A stretch of 6,631 nt of DNA from the NCBI GenBank assembly GCA_946570335.1, contig CAMNYG010000075.1, forward strand, positions 1 through 6,631, in the 5' to 3' direction. A program made the translations under genes and the position numbers. This DNA is from an uncultured Dietzia sp. Its GTDB lineage: Bacteria > Actinomycetota > Actinomycetes > Mycobacteriales > Mycobacteriaceae. Shown here one piece after another: positions 6,600 to 6,631 of the stretch; positions within the stretch are counted from its first letter, which is position 1, and each line of letters opens with the position of its first letter. The notes under the pieces were generated by a model. It was not told where the DNA came from and did not search any database. It saw nothing but the letters and a program-made list of their open reading frames with translations.

Positions 6600-6631
6600 C
6601 CCGGTCGTCGTCCCGCCACGCCCTGGTGCTG
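6596..6631 (+). CDS. Start of next operon gene, probable ABC permease (3'-truncated)
   Basis: A GTG start overlaps the preceding TGA as GTGA, and the frame stays open to the window end: MTRSSSRHALVL, 12 residues. Basic and hydroxyl residues turning hydrophobic fit the N-terminus of a FecCD/BtuC-type membrane permease, the gene usually next after a BtuF. There is no strong Shine-Dalgarno, so translation is probably coupled to btuF. The identity rests on position and these few residues only. Confidence 0.5.
   Translation, partial: MTRSSSRHALVL

Overview
The window looks like ordinary chromosome of a high-GC actinobacterium. Codon third positions are almost all G or C, and the Pgi, Gnd and fatty-acyl ligase proteins read like those of Mycobacteriales (the group of Dietzia, Gordonia, Rhodococcus and Mycobacterium). 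The genus is an inference that cannot be settled from the sequence alone. I see no phage, insertion-sequence, CRISPR, toxin-antitoxin or other obviously accessory module.

Layout. Positions 1-2773 (+) hold the 3' part of pgi (glucose-6-phosphate isomerase), then, 29 bases later, a complete gnd (6-phosphogluconate dehydrogenase). Both act on the same sugar-phosphate node (glycolysis versus pentose phosphate pathway) and are probably co-transcribed. Positions 2774-2917 separate this pair from a convergent gene and hold a strong 17-bp perfect hairpin and a C-rich tract with no T. Positions 2918-4552 (-) encode a 544-residue fatty-acyl-CoA ligase of the Thermus/AlkK-like type. A 215-base leader/promoter region (4553-4767) with operator-like palindromes follows. 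Positions 4768-5211 (-) encode a carboxymuconolactone-decarboxylase-family protein that could be transcribed into the ligase.

The most informative part is 5212-5684, a 473-base region between divergent genes. Its left half has a 20-bp tandem duplication, a long imperfect palindrome and phased CGGTGGTG repeats. Its right half is a cobalamin (B12) riboswitch on the + strand with a recognisable aptamer core, a candidate L5-L13 kissing-loop pairing, and an expression platform in which the Shine-Dalgarno sequence sits in a 7-bp hairpin. It precedes a BtuF-like substrate-binding lipoprotein (5685-6599), whose stop codon overlaps by GTGA the start of a further reading frame that runs off the window, probably the ABC permease. 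Riboswitch, binding protein and permease together read as a B12-repressed cobalamin uptake operon.

No undescribed multi-gene system is visible. The points most worth a second look are the riboswitch's alternative pairings and the unexplained repeats and palindromes between the genes.
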